Source: Paraburkholderia sp. HP33-1 (GTDB taxonomy: Bacteria > Pseudomonadota > Gammaproteobacteria > Burkholderiales > Burkholderiaceae). From it: a DNA stretch of 64,000 nucleotides. The translations under genes and the position numbers were made by a program. The stretch covers positions 2,232,001 through 2,296,000 of the forward strand of contig NZ_JAJEJR010000001.1 in the NCBI RefSeq assembly GCF_021390595.1. Reading direction: 5' to 3'. This document shows positions 30,362-39,073 of this stretch, in pieces; the stretch's first letter is position 1, and the number at the start of each line of letters is the position of its first letter. A model generated the notes under the pieces. It had not been told where the DNA came from and made no database searches. It saw only the letters and a program-made list of their open reading frames with translations.

Positions 30362-32041
30362 TTAAACGCGCGACACATCGAATTGCGCCTTGCTGCCCTT
30401 GCCGTACACCTTGAGCGCGCCCTTCTCGCCCACTGCGTTCGGCCGGTTGAAGATCCAGTTCTGCCAGGCGGTGAGACGGCCGAAGATGCGCGTCTCCATC
30501 GTTTCCGGCCCGTTGAAACGCAGATTCGCTTCGAGGCCGGTCAATGCATCGGGCGACATTGCCGCGCGCTCCTCGAGCGCGATGCGGATTTCGTCGGCCC
30601 AATCGATATCGTCCGGCGACGCGGTCACGAGACCAAGGCGCTCGGCGTCGAGCGCCTTGACCGGTTGACCGATCAGCGCGCGCACAGCATCAAGCGGCTC
30701 GGCTTCCTCGTAGAAACGCCGGGCAAGCCGCGATTGATGCGTCACCATCGGATACAGGCCGAAGTTGACTTCCGACAGCGTGATCGCCGGCTCCTCTTCC
30801 TCGTTCTCGGGCAGCGCGGCCATATAGGTGCGATCGGCAGCGAACGCGAGTTCGGCGAACGTGCCGGCGAAGCACGAGCCCGGCTCGATCAGCGTAAAGA
30901 TAGAGCGCGACGACACGTCGATGCGCGCGAGCGTGCGGCGCAGCATGCCGATCGTTTCGCGCACGAACCAGTGATCCTTGAACTGCAGCAGCGTCGCGTC
31001 GGCGGCGAGCAGGTGGCGCGCGTCGCCTTCGGTCTTGAACACCCATGTGCCGATGTCGAGCTCATTGGTGCGCATTGACAGGATCGCGTCGTCGAGTTCG
31101 CGCGCAAATCGCAGCGGCCACCAGTGCACGCCGGCGCTCACGATCGCGTCGAGGTCGGTGGGTTGCGCGCTCTGCGGCGCGCGCGCGGTGAAGGTCGCGA
31201 CGCGTTTCGCGCGATCGATCGTGACATCGACCGTTTGATAGCTGATGCCATCGTCGCGATCCGCGCGTTCGACGCGCGTGAGCGCGACGCCCTGCGCATC
31301 GGCCGGACGATCGCTGTGCGCGCCGAGTTCGAGCGCGCGCGCCTGAATCGCCTGGTCGAACTGGTTTGGCTTCACGACTTCGTCGACGAGACGCCAGGCC
31401 TTAGCGCGTTCACCGCGCACGCCCTCGACCACCGTGCAGAAAATATCCGCACGGTCGTGGCGCACCTTGCGTTTATCGGTCACGCGAGTCAGACCGCCCG
31501 TGCCCGGCAGTACGCCGAGCAGCGGCACTTCCGGCAGCGACACCGAGGAGGAACGATCGTCGATCAGATAGATTTCGTCGCAGGCGAGCGCGAGTTCATA
31601 GCCGCCGCCCGCGCATGCGCCGTTCACCGCCGCGAGGAATTTCAGGCCCGAATGGCGCGACGAATCTTCGAGCCCGTTGCGGGTTTCGTTCGTGAACTTG
31701 CAGAAGTTCACCTTCCACGCATGCGACGACAGCCCCAGCATGAAAATATTCGCGCCCGAGCAGAACACCCGGTCCTTCAGGCTCGTCACCACCACCGTAC
31801 GGACTTCCGGATGCTCGAACCGAATGCGCTGGATCGCGTCGTGCAGTTCGATGTCGACGCCGAGGTCATACGAATTGAGCTTCAGCTTGTAGCCATCGCG
31901 GATGCCGCCGTCTTCGGCGATGTCGATGCCGAGCGTCGCGACCGGACCGTTGAAGCTCAGCTTCCAGTGCTTGTACTGCGACGGATCGGTGCGGTAGTCG
32001 ACCGGCGCGGCCTGAGCAACGGCGGTGGGTGCTGTGGACAT
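30362..32041 (-). CDS. boxC: 2,3-epoxybenzoyl-CoA dihydrolase BoxC
   Basis: 559 residues from the ATG at 32041, with AGGAGA upstream; in-frame sequence further 5' lies in the promoter. BoxC is a crotonase-superfamily hydrolase that opens the epoxide ring and releases formate, giving 3,4-dehydroadipyl-CoA semialdehyde. The crotonase core is seen at VVVTSLKDRVFCSGANIFML and AVNGACAGGGYELALACDEI, with a second crotonase-like domain in the C-terminal half. It is the first gene of the boxCBA transcript. The next enzyme, the semialdehyde dehydrogenase BoxD, is not encoded in this window. Confidence 0.95.
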   Translation of the reverse strand: MSTAPTAVAQAAPVDYRTDPSQYKHWKLSFNGPVATLGIDIAEDGGIRDGYKLKLNSYDLGVDIELHDAIQRIRFEHPEVRTVVVTSLKDRVFCSGANIFMLGLSSHAWKVNFCKFTNETRNGLEDSSRHSGLKFLAAVNGACAGGGYELALACDEIYLIDDRSSSVSLPEVPLLGVLPGTGGLTRVTDKRKVRHDRADIFCTVVEGVRGERAKAWRLVDEVVKPNQFDQAIQARALELGAHSDRPADAQGVALTRVERADRDDGISYQTVDVTIDRAKRVATFTARAPQSAQPTDLDAIVSAGVHWWPLRFARELDDAILSMRTNELDIGTWVFKTEGDARHLLAADATLLQFKDHWFVRETIGMLRRTLARIDVSSRSIFTLIEPGSCFAGTFAELAFAADRTYMAALPENEEEEPAITLSEVNFGLYPMVTHQSRLARRFYEEAEPLDAVRALIGQPVKALDAERLGLVTASPDDIDWADEIRIALEERAAMSPDALTGLEANLRFNGPETMETRIFGRLTAWQNWIFNRPNAVGEKGALKVYGKGSKAQFDVSRV

Positions 32042-32079
32042 GGAGCGTCTCCTGACTGGACGATGCAATCTGTTTTTGA

Positions 32080-32121
32080 ACAATAGTGCATCAACACATC
32101 CACGTAAAGCACTTTAGTGCA
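32080..32121 (-). promoter_or_regulatory. boxCBA promoter with probable BoxR operator
   Basis: On the minus strand TTTACG (32108-32103) and TATTGT (32085-32080) stand 17 bp apart. The element AGTGC abuts the -35 box and forms the inverted repeat GCACT-TT-AGTGC at 32109-32120. Another copy at 32085-32089 overlaps the -10, 31 bp from the first, about three helical turns. In Azoarcus, BoxR operators are built from TGCA half-sites; TGCA occurs here at 32087 and 32118. Operator identity is inferred. Confidence 0.65.
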
Positions 32122-32154
32122 TTTTTACAGAGAAACCCTGGCGCCCACGCCAGG

Positions 32155-33120
32155 TCAGTTCATGCGCGCTTCGTCGGGCGCTTCCGCCGCGAGGCGCGCG
32201 GCGAGACGGTCGCGCAGCTGCAGGTAGGCATCGGCGAGCGTCTTCTCGCTAGTGTCGAACGCCATGTCCGCGCGCCCGTACAGCTCGGCGCGCCCCGCGA
32301 GGATGCGCTTCAGGTCGTCCATCGCCTCGCGGTTGCCGGACATCGGGCGCAGATCGCCTTGCGCGACGACGCGGCGCATATGCTCCTCGGGCGTCGCCTG
32401 CAGCCAGACAGTGAAGCAGTGGGACAACAGCGCGTTGAACGTGCCCGACTCCGACACGAGCCCGCCCGGCGACGCGATCACCGCGCGCGGATGCTCGTGG
32501 ATCACCGCCTCCAGCGCGCGGTGCTCATAGCGGCGATACGCGCTCGCACCGTACAGCGAATGGATCTCCGACGGCGGACAGCCCGCGAGCTGTTCGATCA
32601 CGCGCGTAAGCTCGACGAACGGCACCTTGCGCTCCTGCGCGAGCATGCGCCCGAGCGTCGACTTGCCCGCGCCGCGCAGGCCGATCAGCGCAATGCGGTC
32701 CTTGCGGTGCGGGTCGCGCGGCGCCTGCGCGAACATCTCCGCGAGCGCGATCCGCGCGCGCTGCAGCGCCGCCTGGTCGCGCCCTTGCAGCAGCTCGCGG
32801 ATCAGCAGCCATTCGGCCGATGCAGTGGTTTCGTCGCCGATCACCTCGGCGAGCGGGCAGTTCAGCGTGGCCGCGAGCTGGCGCAGCACCAGCACCGACG
32901 CGTTGCCGACGCCCGATTCCAGGTTCGCCAGATGCCGCTCCGACAGACCGGTTTCGGCCGCCAGCGTCTTGCGTGTCATGCCGCGGCGCGCGCGCAGCAG
33001 ACGCACGCGCTCGCCCATCGCGGTGAGAAACGGGTCGCGTTCTTCGCGTTCGCCGCGTTCGGCGCGGGCCGTGTCGGCTTCGGCTTCGTCCAACGGCGCG
33101 GGAGGGTACTTTTGATTCAT
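32155..33120 (-). CDS. boxR: BoxR benzoyl-CoA-responsive repressor
   Basis: 321 residues from the ATG at 33120 (MNQKYPP). The N-terminal third has an XRE-type helix-turn-helix, MGERVRLLRARRGMTRKTLA with GLSERHLANLESG. The C-terminal part is a shikimate-kinase-like domain with the P-loop GLRGAGKSTLGRML. This fusion is specific to BoxR, which represses box genes and is released by benzoyl-CoA. It is placed between boxCBA and the benzoate-CoA ligase gene, adjacent to both predicted operators. There is a 113-bp gap before boxC, so it may have its own promoter. Confidence 0.93.
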   Translation of the reverse strand: MNQKYPPAPLDEAEADTARAERGEREERDPFLTAMGERVRLLRARRGMTRKTLAAETGLSERHLANLESGVGNASVLVLRQLAATLNCPLAEVIGDETTASAEWLLIRELLQGRDQAALQRARIALAEMFAQAPRDPHRKDRIALIGLRGAGKSTLGRMLAQERKVPFVELTRVIEQLAGCPPSEIHSLYGASAYRRYEHRALEAVIHEHPRAVIASPGGLVSESGTFNALLSHCFTVWLQATPEEHMRRVVAQGDLRPMSGNREAMDDLKRILAGRAELYGRADMAFDTSEKTLADAYLQLRDRLAARLAAEAPDEARMN

Positions 33121-33155
33121 GTTCTGCGACCTCGTGACTTCGATACATGTACTAT

Positions 33156-33189
33156 AGTGCTTGACACGCACAAGATGAACGGTTTAATT
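33156..33189 (+). promoter_or_regulatory. Promoter of the benzoate-CoA ligase gene with AGTGC box
   Basis: TTGACA (33161-33166) and TTAATT (33184-33189) are separated by 17 bp, a good sigma-70 promoter. AGTGC (33156-33160) abuts the -35 exactly as in the boxCBA promoter, giving AGTGC-TTGACA here and AGTGC-TTTACG there. On the opposite strand TATAGT (33157-33152) may be the -10 of boxR, so one BoxR site could control both directions. Confidence 0.65.
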
Positions 33190-33406
33190 TTCGCCAAAAG
33201 TTGATCCAATCACAAACACAGTCATCCTCTGCCGTCATGGTCCTGCGCCGGCGATCCGGCGGCGGGCGCGAACGGTGAGGCGCTGATGCTGTATCTGCTG
33301 CCGCAAGGCGCAATCGAATTCACGTGCGCCTAAGCGCCGAGCAGTAAGCATCGAGCGGATCACAAGCACACAACAGCCGCACCGCGCCCACGGATGGAGG
33401 AGACAT

Positions 33407-34996
33407 ATGGAAGCCCTGCCGGAAACGAGCATGCCTCAGCCCGTCGCGCCGCCGCCCCCGCTGTTCAACTTCGCGACGCATCTGTTCCGGTTGAACGAAG
33501 CGCGCGCGAGCAAGGTCGCCTATCTCGACGACCACGGCGCGATGACTTACGGCGAGCTCGAAGAGCGCGCACGGCGCTGCGCCAGCGCGCTGCGCACGCT
33601 CGGCGTGCATCCCGAAGAGCGCGTGCTGCTCGTGATGCTCGACACCGTGTCGCTGCCGGTCGCGTTTCTCGGCGCGCTGTACGCGGGCATCGTGCCGGTC
33701 GTCGCGAACACCTTGCTGAGCGCCGCCGACTATACCTACATGCTGACGCACAGCCACGCGCGAGCGGTCATCGCTTCGGAACCTTTACTGCCTAACGTGA
33801 TGGAGGCGCTCGGCAGCATCGACGACGACGGCTGCCAGTTGATCGTCTCGCAGCCTCACGCCGCCACCGACGCGCCGCCTGCCACGCCCCGCTTCGAAAC
33901 GTTGCTCGACGCGGCAACACCCGCGCTCAAAGGCTGCACGAGCAACGCGGACGACATCGCGTTCTGGCTCTATTCGTCGGGCTCGACCGGCAAGCCTAAA
34001 GGCACCGTCCACACGCACGCAAATCTGTACTGGACCGCCGAGCTGTATGCGAAGCCGGTGCTGGGCATCGTCGAAAGCGACGTGGTGTTTTCGGCGGCGA
34101 AGCTGTTCTTTGCCTATGGGCTCGGCAACGCGCTGACCTTTCCACTGTCGGTCGGCGCGACCGCGATCCTGATGGCCGAGCGCCCGACCGCCGACGCGAT
34201 TTTCGCGCGGCTCGTCCAGTATCGTCCGACGGTGTTCTACGGCGTGCCGACCTTGTACGCGAACATGCTGGTGTCGCCGAATCTGCCCGCGCGCGCCGAC
34301 GTCGCGATCCGCGTGTGCGCCTCGGCGGGCGAGGCGTTGCCGCGCGACGTCGGCGAACGCTTCACCGCGCACTTCGGCGCCGAGATTCTCGACGGGATCG
34401 GCTCGACGGAAATGCTGCACATCTTCCTGTCGAATCGCCCTGGCGAAGTCGAATACGGCACGACCGGGCGTCCCGTGCCGGGCTACGAAGTCGAGTTGCG
34501 CGACGAAGCCGGGCGGCCGGTGCCCGATGGCGAAGTCGGCGATCTGTTCATCAAGGGGCCGAGCGCGGCGCTGATGTACTGGAGCAATCGCGAGAAAACG
34601 CGCGCGACGTTTCTCGGCGAATGGATCAGAAGCGGCGACAAGTATCGGCGTCTCGCGAACGGCTCCTATGTTTACGCGGGCCGCAGCGACGACATGCTGA
34701 AAGTGAGCGGCCAGTACGTGTCGCCGGTCGAGGTCGAGATGGTGCTCGTCGCGCATCCCGCGGTGCTCGAAGCGGCGGTCGTCGGCGTCGATCATGGCGG
34801 GCTCGTGAAAACGCGCGCGTTCGTCGTGCTCAAGACCGACTTCATGCCGTCCGAGCTGCTCGCGAACGAACTGAAGGCCTTCGTCAAGGAACGGCTCGCG
34901 CCGCACAAGTACCCGCGCGATATCGTGTTTACCGACGATCTGCCGAAGACCGCCACTGGTAAGATTCAACGCTTCAAGCTGCGCGAAATTTCATAG
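33407..34996 (+). CDS. bclA: Benzoate-CoA ligase
   Basis: 529 residues with a GGAGGAGA ribosome binding site. It belongs to the AMP-forming acyl-CoA synthetases: the P-loop is YSSGSTGKPKGTVH, followed by GIGSTEMLHIFLSN and the hinge YAGRSDDMLKVSGQYVSP, with the catalytic lysine near the C terminus in TATGKIQRFK. It activates benzoate to benzoyl-CoA, the substrate of BoxAB. Length and context match BclA-type ligases of box clusters. The downstream hydrolase gene follows after 11 bp, and transcription is divergent from boxR. Confidence 0.94.
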   Translation: MEALPETSMPQPVAPPPPLFNFATHLFRLNEARASKVAYLDDHGAMTYGELEERARRCASALRTLGVHPEERVLLVMLDTVSLPVAFLGALYAGIVPVVANTLLSAADYTYMLTHSHARAVIASEPLLPNVMEALGSIDDDGCQLIVSQPHAATDAPPATPRFETLLDAATPALKGCTSNADDIAFWLYSSGSTGKPKGTVHTHANLYWTAELYAKPVLGIVESDVVFSAAKLFFAYGLGNALTFPLSVGATAILMAERPTADAIFARLVQYRPTVFYGVPTLYANMLVSPNLPARADVAIRVCASAGEALPRDVGERFTAHFGAEILDGIGSTEMLHIFLSNRPGEVEYGTTGRPVPGYEVELRDEAGRPVPDGEVGDLFIKGPSAALMYWSNREKTRATFLGEWIRSGDKYRRLANGSYVYAGRSDDMLKVSGQYVSPVEVEMVLVAHPAVLEAAVVGVDHGGLVKTRAFVVLKTDFMPSELLANELKAFVKERLAPHKYPRDIVFTDDLPKTATGKIQRFKLREIS

Positions 34997-35007
34997 GTGA
35001 TCGATTG

Positions 35008-35868
35008 ATGCAGAACCGTGCTACCGCCCCTGCCGCTTCCGCCGCGAGCGGCGCCAGCCGCTTCGCCGAACTGCCGGCAACCGCGTCGCATGGGCCGCTG
35101 CGCATCGAGTACCGCTGGGTCAACGAACAGCCGGACGCCCCGGAAGACGATGCGCCGATCGCGGTCTTCCTGCACGAAGGTCTCGGCTCGATCGCGATGT
35201 GGCGCGACTGGCCGCAGACGGTGTGCGAGAGGCTCGGCATGCGCGGACTCGTCTATTCGCGGCCTGGCTACGGACTCTCGACACCGCGCGCCGCACACGA
35301 AAAATGGCCGGTCGACTTCATGACCGCGCAGGCGCGCGAGATCCTCCCCGCTCTGCTCGACGCGCTCGATATCGACCCGCGGCAACGCCAGCGCATGTGG
35401 GTGATCGGCCATAGCGACGGCGGCTCGATCGCGCTGCTCTACGCGGCGCTGTATCCCGATGCGCTCGCGGGCGCAGTCGTGATCGCACCGCATGTGTTCG
35501 TCGAAGACATCTCGGTGCACAGCATCGCGCAGACCAAAGCGCTTTACGAAACCACCGATCTGCGCGCGAAGCTCGCCCGCTATCACGCGGACGTCGATTC
35601 CGCGTTCTACGGCTGGAACGATATCTGGCTCGATCCGGCGTTCAGGCAATGGTCGATCGTCGACGCGCTCGCGCCGATCCGTCGCCCGCTGCTCGCGATC
35701 CAGGGTCACGACGACAACTACGGCACGATGGCGCAGATCGACACGATCGCCGCGCGCGTGCCGCACGCGCAACTCGTGAAGCTCGACGCCTGCGGACACT
35801 CGCCGCATCGCGACGCGCCCGCCGAGCTGAATGACGCCATCGCGGCGTTCGTCCGCGCACAGCAATAA
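35008..35868 (+). CDS. Alpha/beta hydrolase of the box cluster
   Basis: 286 residues starting 11 bp after the benzoate-CoA ligase stop, so both are probably cotranscribed. The fold is complete: oxyanion segment FLHEGLGSIAMW, nucleophile elbow GHSDGG, an acid in IQGHDDNYG and the catalytic histidine in DACGHSPH. Such hydrolases are often linked with box genes. A role in removing stalled CoA esters or opening an ester or lactone intermediate is plausible. The substrate is not established. No signal peptide, so it is cytoplasmic. Confidence 0.83.
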   Translation: MQNRATAPAASAASGASRFAELPATASHGPLRIEYRWVNEQPDAPEDDAPIAVFLHEGLGSIAMWRDWPQTVCERLGMRGLVYSRPGYGLSTPRAAHEKWPVDFMTAQAREILPALLDALDIDPRQRQRMWVIGHSDGGSIALLYAALYPDALAGAVVIAPHVFVEDISVHSIAQTKALYETTDLRAKLARYHADVDSAFYGWNDIWLDPAFRQWSIVDALAPIRRPLLAIQGHDDNYGTMAQIDTIAARVPHAQLVKLDACGHSPHRDAPAELNDAIAAFVRAQQ

Positions 35869-35989
35869 ACGGCGCTTCACCGCTTACGGATACTTCATAA
35901 AAATTACACGGTTCGGCGATTATGCTGCTGCATCGCTGACCTCGGCACATCGATGGCGAGGCATCCCTTCCCCGCCCGGAGACAGTGCC

Positions 35990-36301
35990 ATGCCTTTCGT
36001 GTCGAGCCCAATCCATGCGCCGCGGCGCAAACGATTGACTGGCGTCGTGGCGGTCATCGCGCTATGCGCGCTAACGGGCGCATGCAGCAACGACGACCCG
36101 CCCGCCAGCACAAATACGATCAGTTCTACCGAGCATTCCGCCGCTAGCCCCGGCGACCCATCTATCGCCACCCCGCCGGCCGACTCCGCGCCGCCGACGC
36201 TGACGGTCCAGACACCCGCGACACCCGCATCCGAAGCCGGCACGGCGCTGTCCGTCACCTCGCCACCGCTCGCGAGCCCCGTCATCCATACCGTCGATTG
36301 A
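35990..36301 (+). CDS. Ser/Thr/Pro-rich putative lipoprotein
   Basis: 103 residues from an ATG preceded by GGAGAC. The basic N terminus (RRKRLTG) and hydrophobic segment VVAVIALCALTGAC end in a lipobox at about residue 32. The rest is low-complexity, rich in Ser, Thr, Pro and Ala, and likely unstructured. No family is recognised. It stands 121 bp after the hydrolase gene and 118 bp before the phospholipase gene. It could be a spacer-type outer membrane lipoprotein. Confidence 0.6.
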   Translation: MPFVSSPIHAPRRKRLTGVVAVIALCALTGACSNDDPPASTNTISSTEHSAASPGDPSIATPPADSAPPTLTVQTPATPASEAGTALSVTSPPLASPVIHTVD

Positions 36302-36419
36302 GAATCGCGCCGCGCGCGGCGGCAACCTGCCTTCGCGCGTCCGACGCAGCAGCGCCGTTGCAGCACCGCAATCCGTTGTCCCGTGCCTTTTTCCTCCACC
36401 GAAGATCAAAGCCACAACC

Positions 36420-38537
36420 ATGACCTTAAAAAATCGCCGTGATTTTCTCCGCTCGGCTGCGCAAGCTGCCGGTTCCTTCACCGCGCTGAGCATGCTGCCG
36501 CCAGGCATCCGCAATGCGCTCGCGATTCCGGCCAACAATCGCACCGGTACGATCCGCGACGTCGAGCACATCGTCGTGCTGATGCAGGAGAACCGCTCGT
36601 TCGACCACTACTTCGGCACGCTCAAGGGTGTGCGCGGCTTCGGCGACACGCGCGCGATCAATCTCGCGAACGGCCAGCCGGTGTGGTATCAGCCGCTCAC
36701 CACCGACACCGCCGGTGCCGGGTACGTGCTGCCGTTCCATCCCACCGCGCCGAACCTCGGCCTGCAATTCCTGCAGGATCTCGCGCACGACTGGGGCAGC
36801 ACGCATGCGGCGTGGAACGGCGGGCGCAACGATCAGTGGGTTCCGTCGAAAGGCGCGACCACGATGGCCTATCTGACGCGCGACGACATCCCGTTCCACT
36901 ACCAGCTCGCCGACGCATTCACGATCTGCGACGCGTACCACTGCTCGCTGATGGGCCCGACCGATCCGAACCGCTACTACATGTGGAGCGGCTGGGTCGG
37001 CAATGACGGTAGCGGCGGTGGTCCGGTGATCGACAACTCGGAGCTCGGCTACGGCTGGTCGACCTACCCGGAAGTGCTGCAGAATGCGGGCATCTCGTGG
37101 AAGATCTATCAGGACATCGGCACCGGGCTCGACGCGAACGGTTCATGGGGCTGGACGCAGAACGCGTATATCGGCAACTACGGCGACAACTCGCTGCTCT
37201 ATTTCAACCAGTACCGCATCGCGCAGCCTGGCAACCCGCTCTACGACAACGCGCGCACGGGCACCAACGCCGCGAACGGCGACGGCTACTTCGACATCCT
37301 GAAGCGCGACGTGCAGAACGGCACGCTGCCGCAGGTGTCGTGGATCGTCGCCCCCGAAGCCTACTGCGAGCATCCGAACTGGCCGGCCAACTACGGCGCG
37401 TGGTACATCGATCAGGTGTTGCAGATCCTCACGTCGAACCCGGACGTGTGGAGCAAGACCGTGCTCTTGATCAACTACGACGAAAACGACGGCTTCTTCG
37501 ATCACATCGCGGCGCCGTTCGCGGCCGCGTCGAGCGCGAATGGTCTGTCGACCGTCGACATCACGCACGAAATCTATCCGGGCGATCCGAAGAACGCCGC
37601 CGCGCCGTACGGGCTCGGACCGCGCGTGCCGATGCTGGTGGTCTCGCCGTGGTCCAAAGGCGGCTACGTGTGCTCGCAGGTGTTCGACCATACGTCAGTG
37701 ATCCGCTTCATCGAAAAGCGCTTCGGCGGGCAGCACGATCTCGGCGAATCGAACATCACGCCGTGGCGTCGAGCGGTGTGCGGCGATCTGACCTCGGCGT
37801 TCAACTTCGCCAATCCGAACGCGTCGGTGCCGTCGCTGCCCAGCACGAGCGGCTATGTGCCGCCCGACCAGAACCGTCATCAGGATTACGTGCCGCAGCC
37901 GCCGGCGCTGCAGACGCTGCCGCAGCAGGAACCCGGCGTGCGCCCGGCACGCGGGTTGCCGTACGAACTGTTCGTGCGCGTCGACGAAGGCTCGCACGGC
38001 AAGCTGACGATGCGCTTCGTCAACACGGGTCGCGCGGGCGCGGTGTTCCTCGTGTACGCGGCGAATAGCGCCGACGCGCCGCGCAGCTATACCGTCGAAG
38101 CGGGCAAGCATCTACAGGACACGCTGGCGCTCAACGCCGATGGCAGCTACGACTTCAGCGTGCACGGCCCGAATGGTTTCCTGCGCCGCTTCGCGGGCAA
38201 GGTGGTCGCGCGAAGCGGGTGGAGTGGTCCGGACACGGCGCGACCGGCCGTTGCCGAAGGCTACGATGTCGCGAACGGCAATCTGCAACTTCGACTCGAG
38301 AACGTTGGCCGTGCGCGTTGCCAGTTCACGATCGTCAATGCGTACGACGCGAACAATGTGATCAGGCACGCGGTGCGCGGTGGCGACACTGACAACCTGT
38401 ACCTCGATCTGCGCAACGCGTATGGCTGGTACGATCTCGCGATCACAGTCGATACGGACCCGACGTTCGCGCGCCGCTTCGCCGGTCACGTGGAGACGGG
38501 CCATAGCAGCATGAGCGATCCGGCGTTGGGTGGCTAA
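36420..38537 (+). CDS. Phosphocholine-type phospholipase C, Tat-exported
   Basis: 705 residues. A twin-arginine signal begins NRRDFLRSAAQAAG. The catalytic phosphoesterase domain opens with VVLMQENRSFDHYFGTLKGV and contains INYDENDGFFDHIAAPFA, both typical of non-haemolytic phospholipase C and acid phosphatase AcpA. Two C-terminal repeats of about 90 residues (LPYELFVRVDEG and VANGNLQLRLENVG) are the DUF756 domains of this enzyme class. It probably degrades phosphatidylcholine outside the cytoplasm. Burkholderiales often carry several paralogues. A terminator follows. Confidence 0.92.
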   Translation: MTLKNRRDFLRSAAQAAGSFTALSMLPPGIRNALAIPANNRTGTIRDVEHIVVLMQENRSFDHYFGTLKGVRGFGDTRAINLANGQPVWYQPLTTDTAGAGYVLPFHPTAPNLGLQFLQDLAHDWGSTHAAWNGGRNDQWVPSKGATTMAYLTRDDIPFHYQLADAFTICDAYHCSLMGPTDPNRYYMWSGWVGNDGSGGGPVIDNSELGYGWSTYPEVLQNAGISWKIYQDIGTGLDANGSWGWTQNAYIGNYGDNSLLYFNQYRIAQPGNPLYDNARTGTNAANGDGYFDILKRDVQNGTLPQVSWIVAPEAYCEHPNWPANYGAWYIDQVLQILTSNPDVWSKTVLLINYDENDGFFDHIAAPFAAASSANGLSTVDITHEIYPGDPKNAAAPYGLGPRVPMLVVSPWSKGGYVCSQVFDHTSVIRFIEKRFGGQHDLGESNITPWRRAVCGDLTSAFNFANPNASVPSLPSTSGYVPPDQNRHQDYVPQPPALQTLPQQEPGVRPARGLPYELFVRVDEGSHGKLTMRFVNTGRAGAVFLVYAANSADAPRSYTVEAGKHLQDTLALNADGSYDFSVHGPNGFLRRFAGKVVARSGWSGPDTARPAVAEGYDVANGNLQLRLENVGRARCQFTIVNAYDANNVIRHAVRGGDTDNLYLDLRNAYGWYDLAITVDTDPTFARRFAGHVETGHSSMSDPALGG

Positions 38538-38566
38538 GCGTCGCGCTTGCCCTACTCTGTAAAAGC

Positions 38567-38604
38567 AACGGCCGCTGGCTCTTCGAGCGCAGCGGCCGTT
38601 TTTT
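38567..38604 (+). terminator. Terminator after phospholipase C
   Basis: Stem AACGGCCGCTG / CAGCGGCCGTT followed by TTTT; also usable in the opposite direction for the small gene at 38644-39024. Confidence 0.9.
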
Positions 38605-38643
38605 ATCCAGCTGTCAGATGCGAACGCGGATGAACGCGCGCAC

Positions 38644-39024
38644 CTACGACTCGAAATCGAGCCCGCCGATCAACGCGACTGGCTGGCCCTGCGTATGCGT
38701 AAGGAAATCGAGTTCGCGCGCCTGGGTCCAGGCATTGAGCTTGCGAGGCAGCGCGGCGAGATATCTGGCGAAACGCGCCGCGCCCTGCTCGCCCATCAGC
38801 CTTTCTATTTCATCGCTGTCCCAGGTCAGATACAGATTCAACGGATGCGGGTAATGGCCGAGTTCTTCGAGCGGCGCCGCATGAATCCGCACGCGGGTGG
38901 GCTGTCCCTGCGCGCCGCGTGGCAACACCTCGGTGTGCACGGTCTTCGCGAAGCACGCGGCGATCGCCTCGGCGATGCGCGGCGCGAACTCCTGCTCGAA
39001 ACGAATTGCCGTCTCCGGACGCAT
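38644..39024 (-). CDS. Small protein of unknown function
   Basis: 126 residues, acidic and Ala/Leu rich, without signal peptide or membrane segment. The middle contains LEELGHYPHPLNLYLTWDSDEIERL and a helical C-terminal half, so a compact cytoplasmic alpha/beta domain is likely. It resembles a hypothetical family seen in Burkholderia (possibly DUF5594), but I cannot confirm that. It is the only gene between the phospholipase C terminator and the acyl-CoA synthetase gene, on the same strand as the latter, with 49 bp between them. Confidence 0.68.
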   Translation of the reverse strand: MRPETAIRFEQEFAPRIAEAIAACFAKTVHTEVLPRGAQGQPTRVRIHAAPLEELGHYPHPLNLYLTWDSDEIERLMGEQGAARFARYLAALPRKLNAWTQARELDFLTHTQGQPVALIGGLDFES

Positions 39025-39073
39025 CGAGTATCTCCGCTGTCACTCGCAACGTGGTTCGGTCATCGTAGCAGAC

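Noticed and set aside
29168..31078. A 636-codon open frame on the plus strand over boxB and boxC
   Set aside because: Low-complexity Arg/Ala composition, no ribosome binding site, and antisense to two firmly identified genes.
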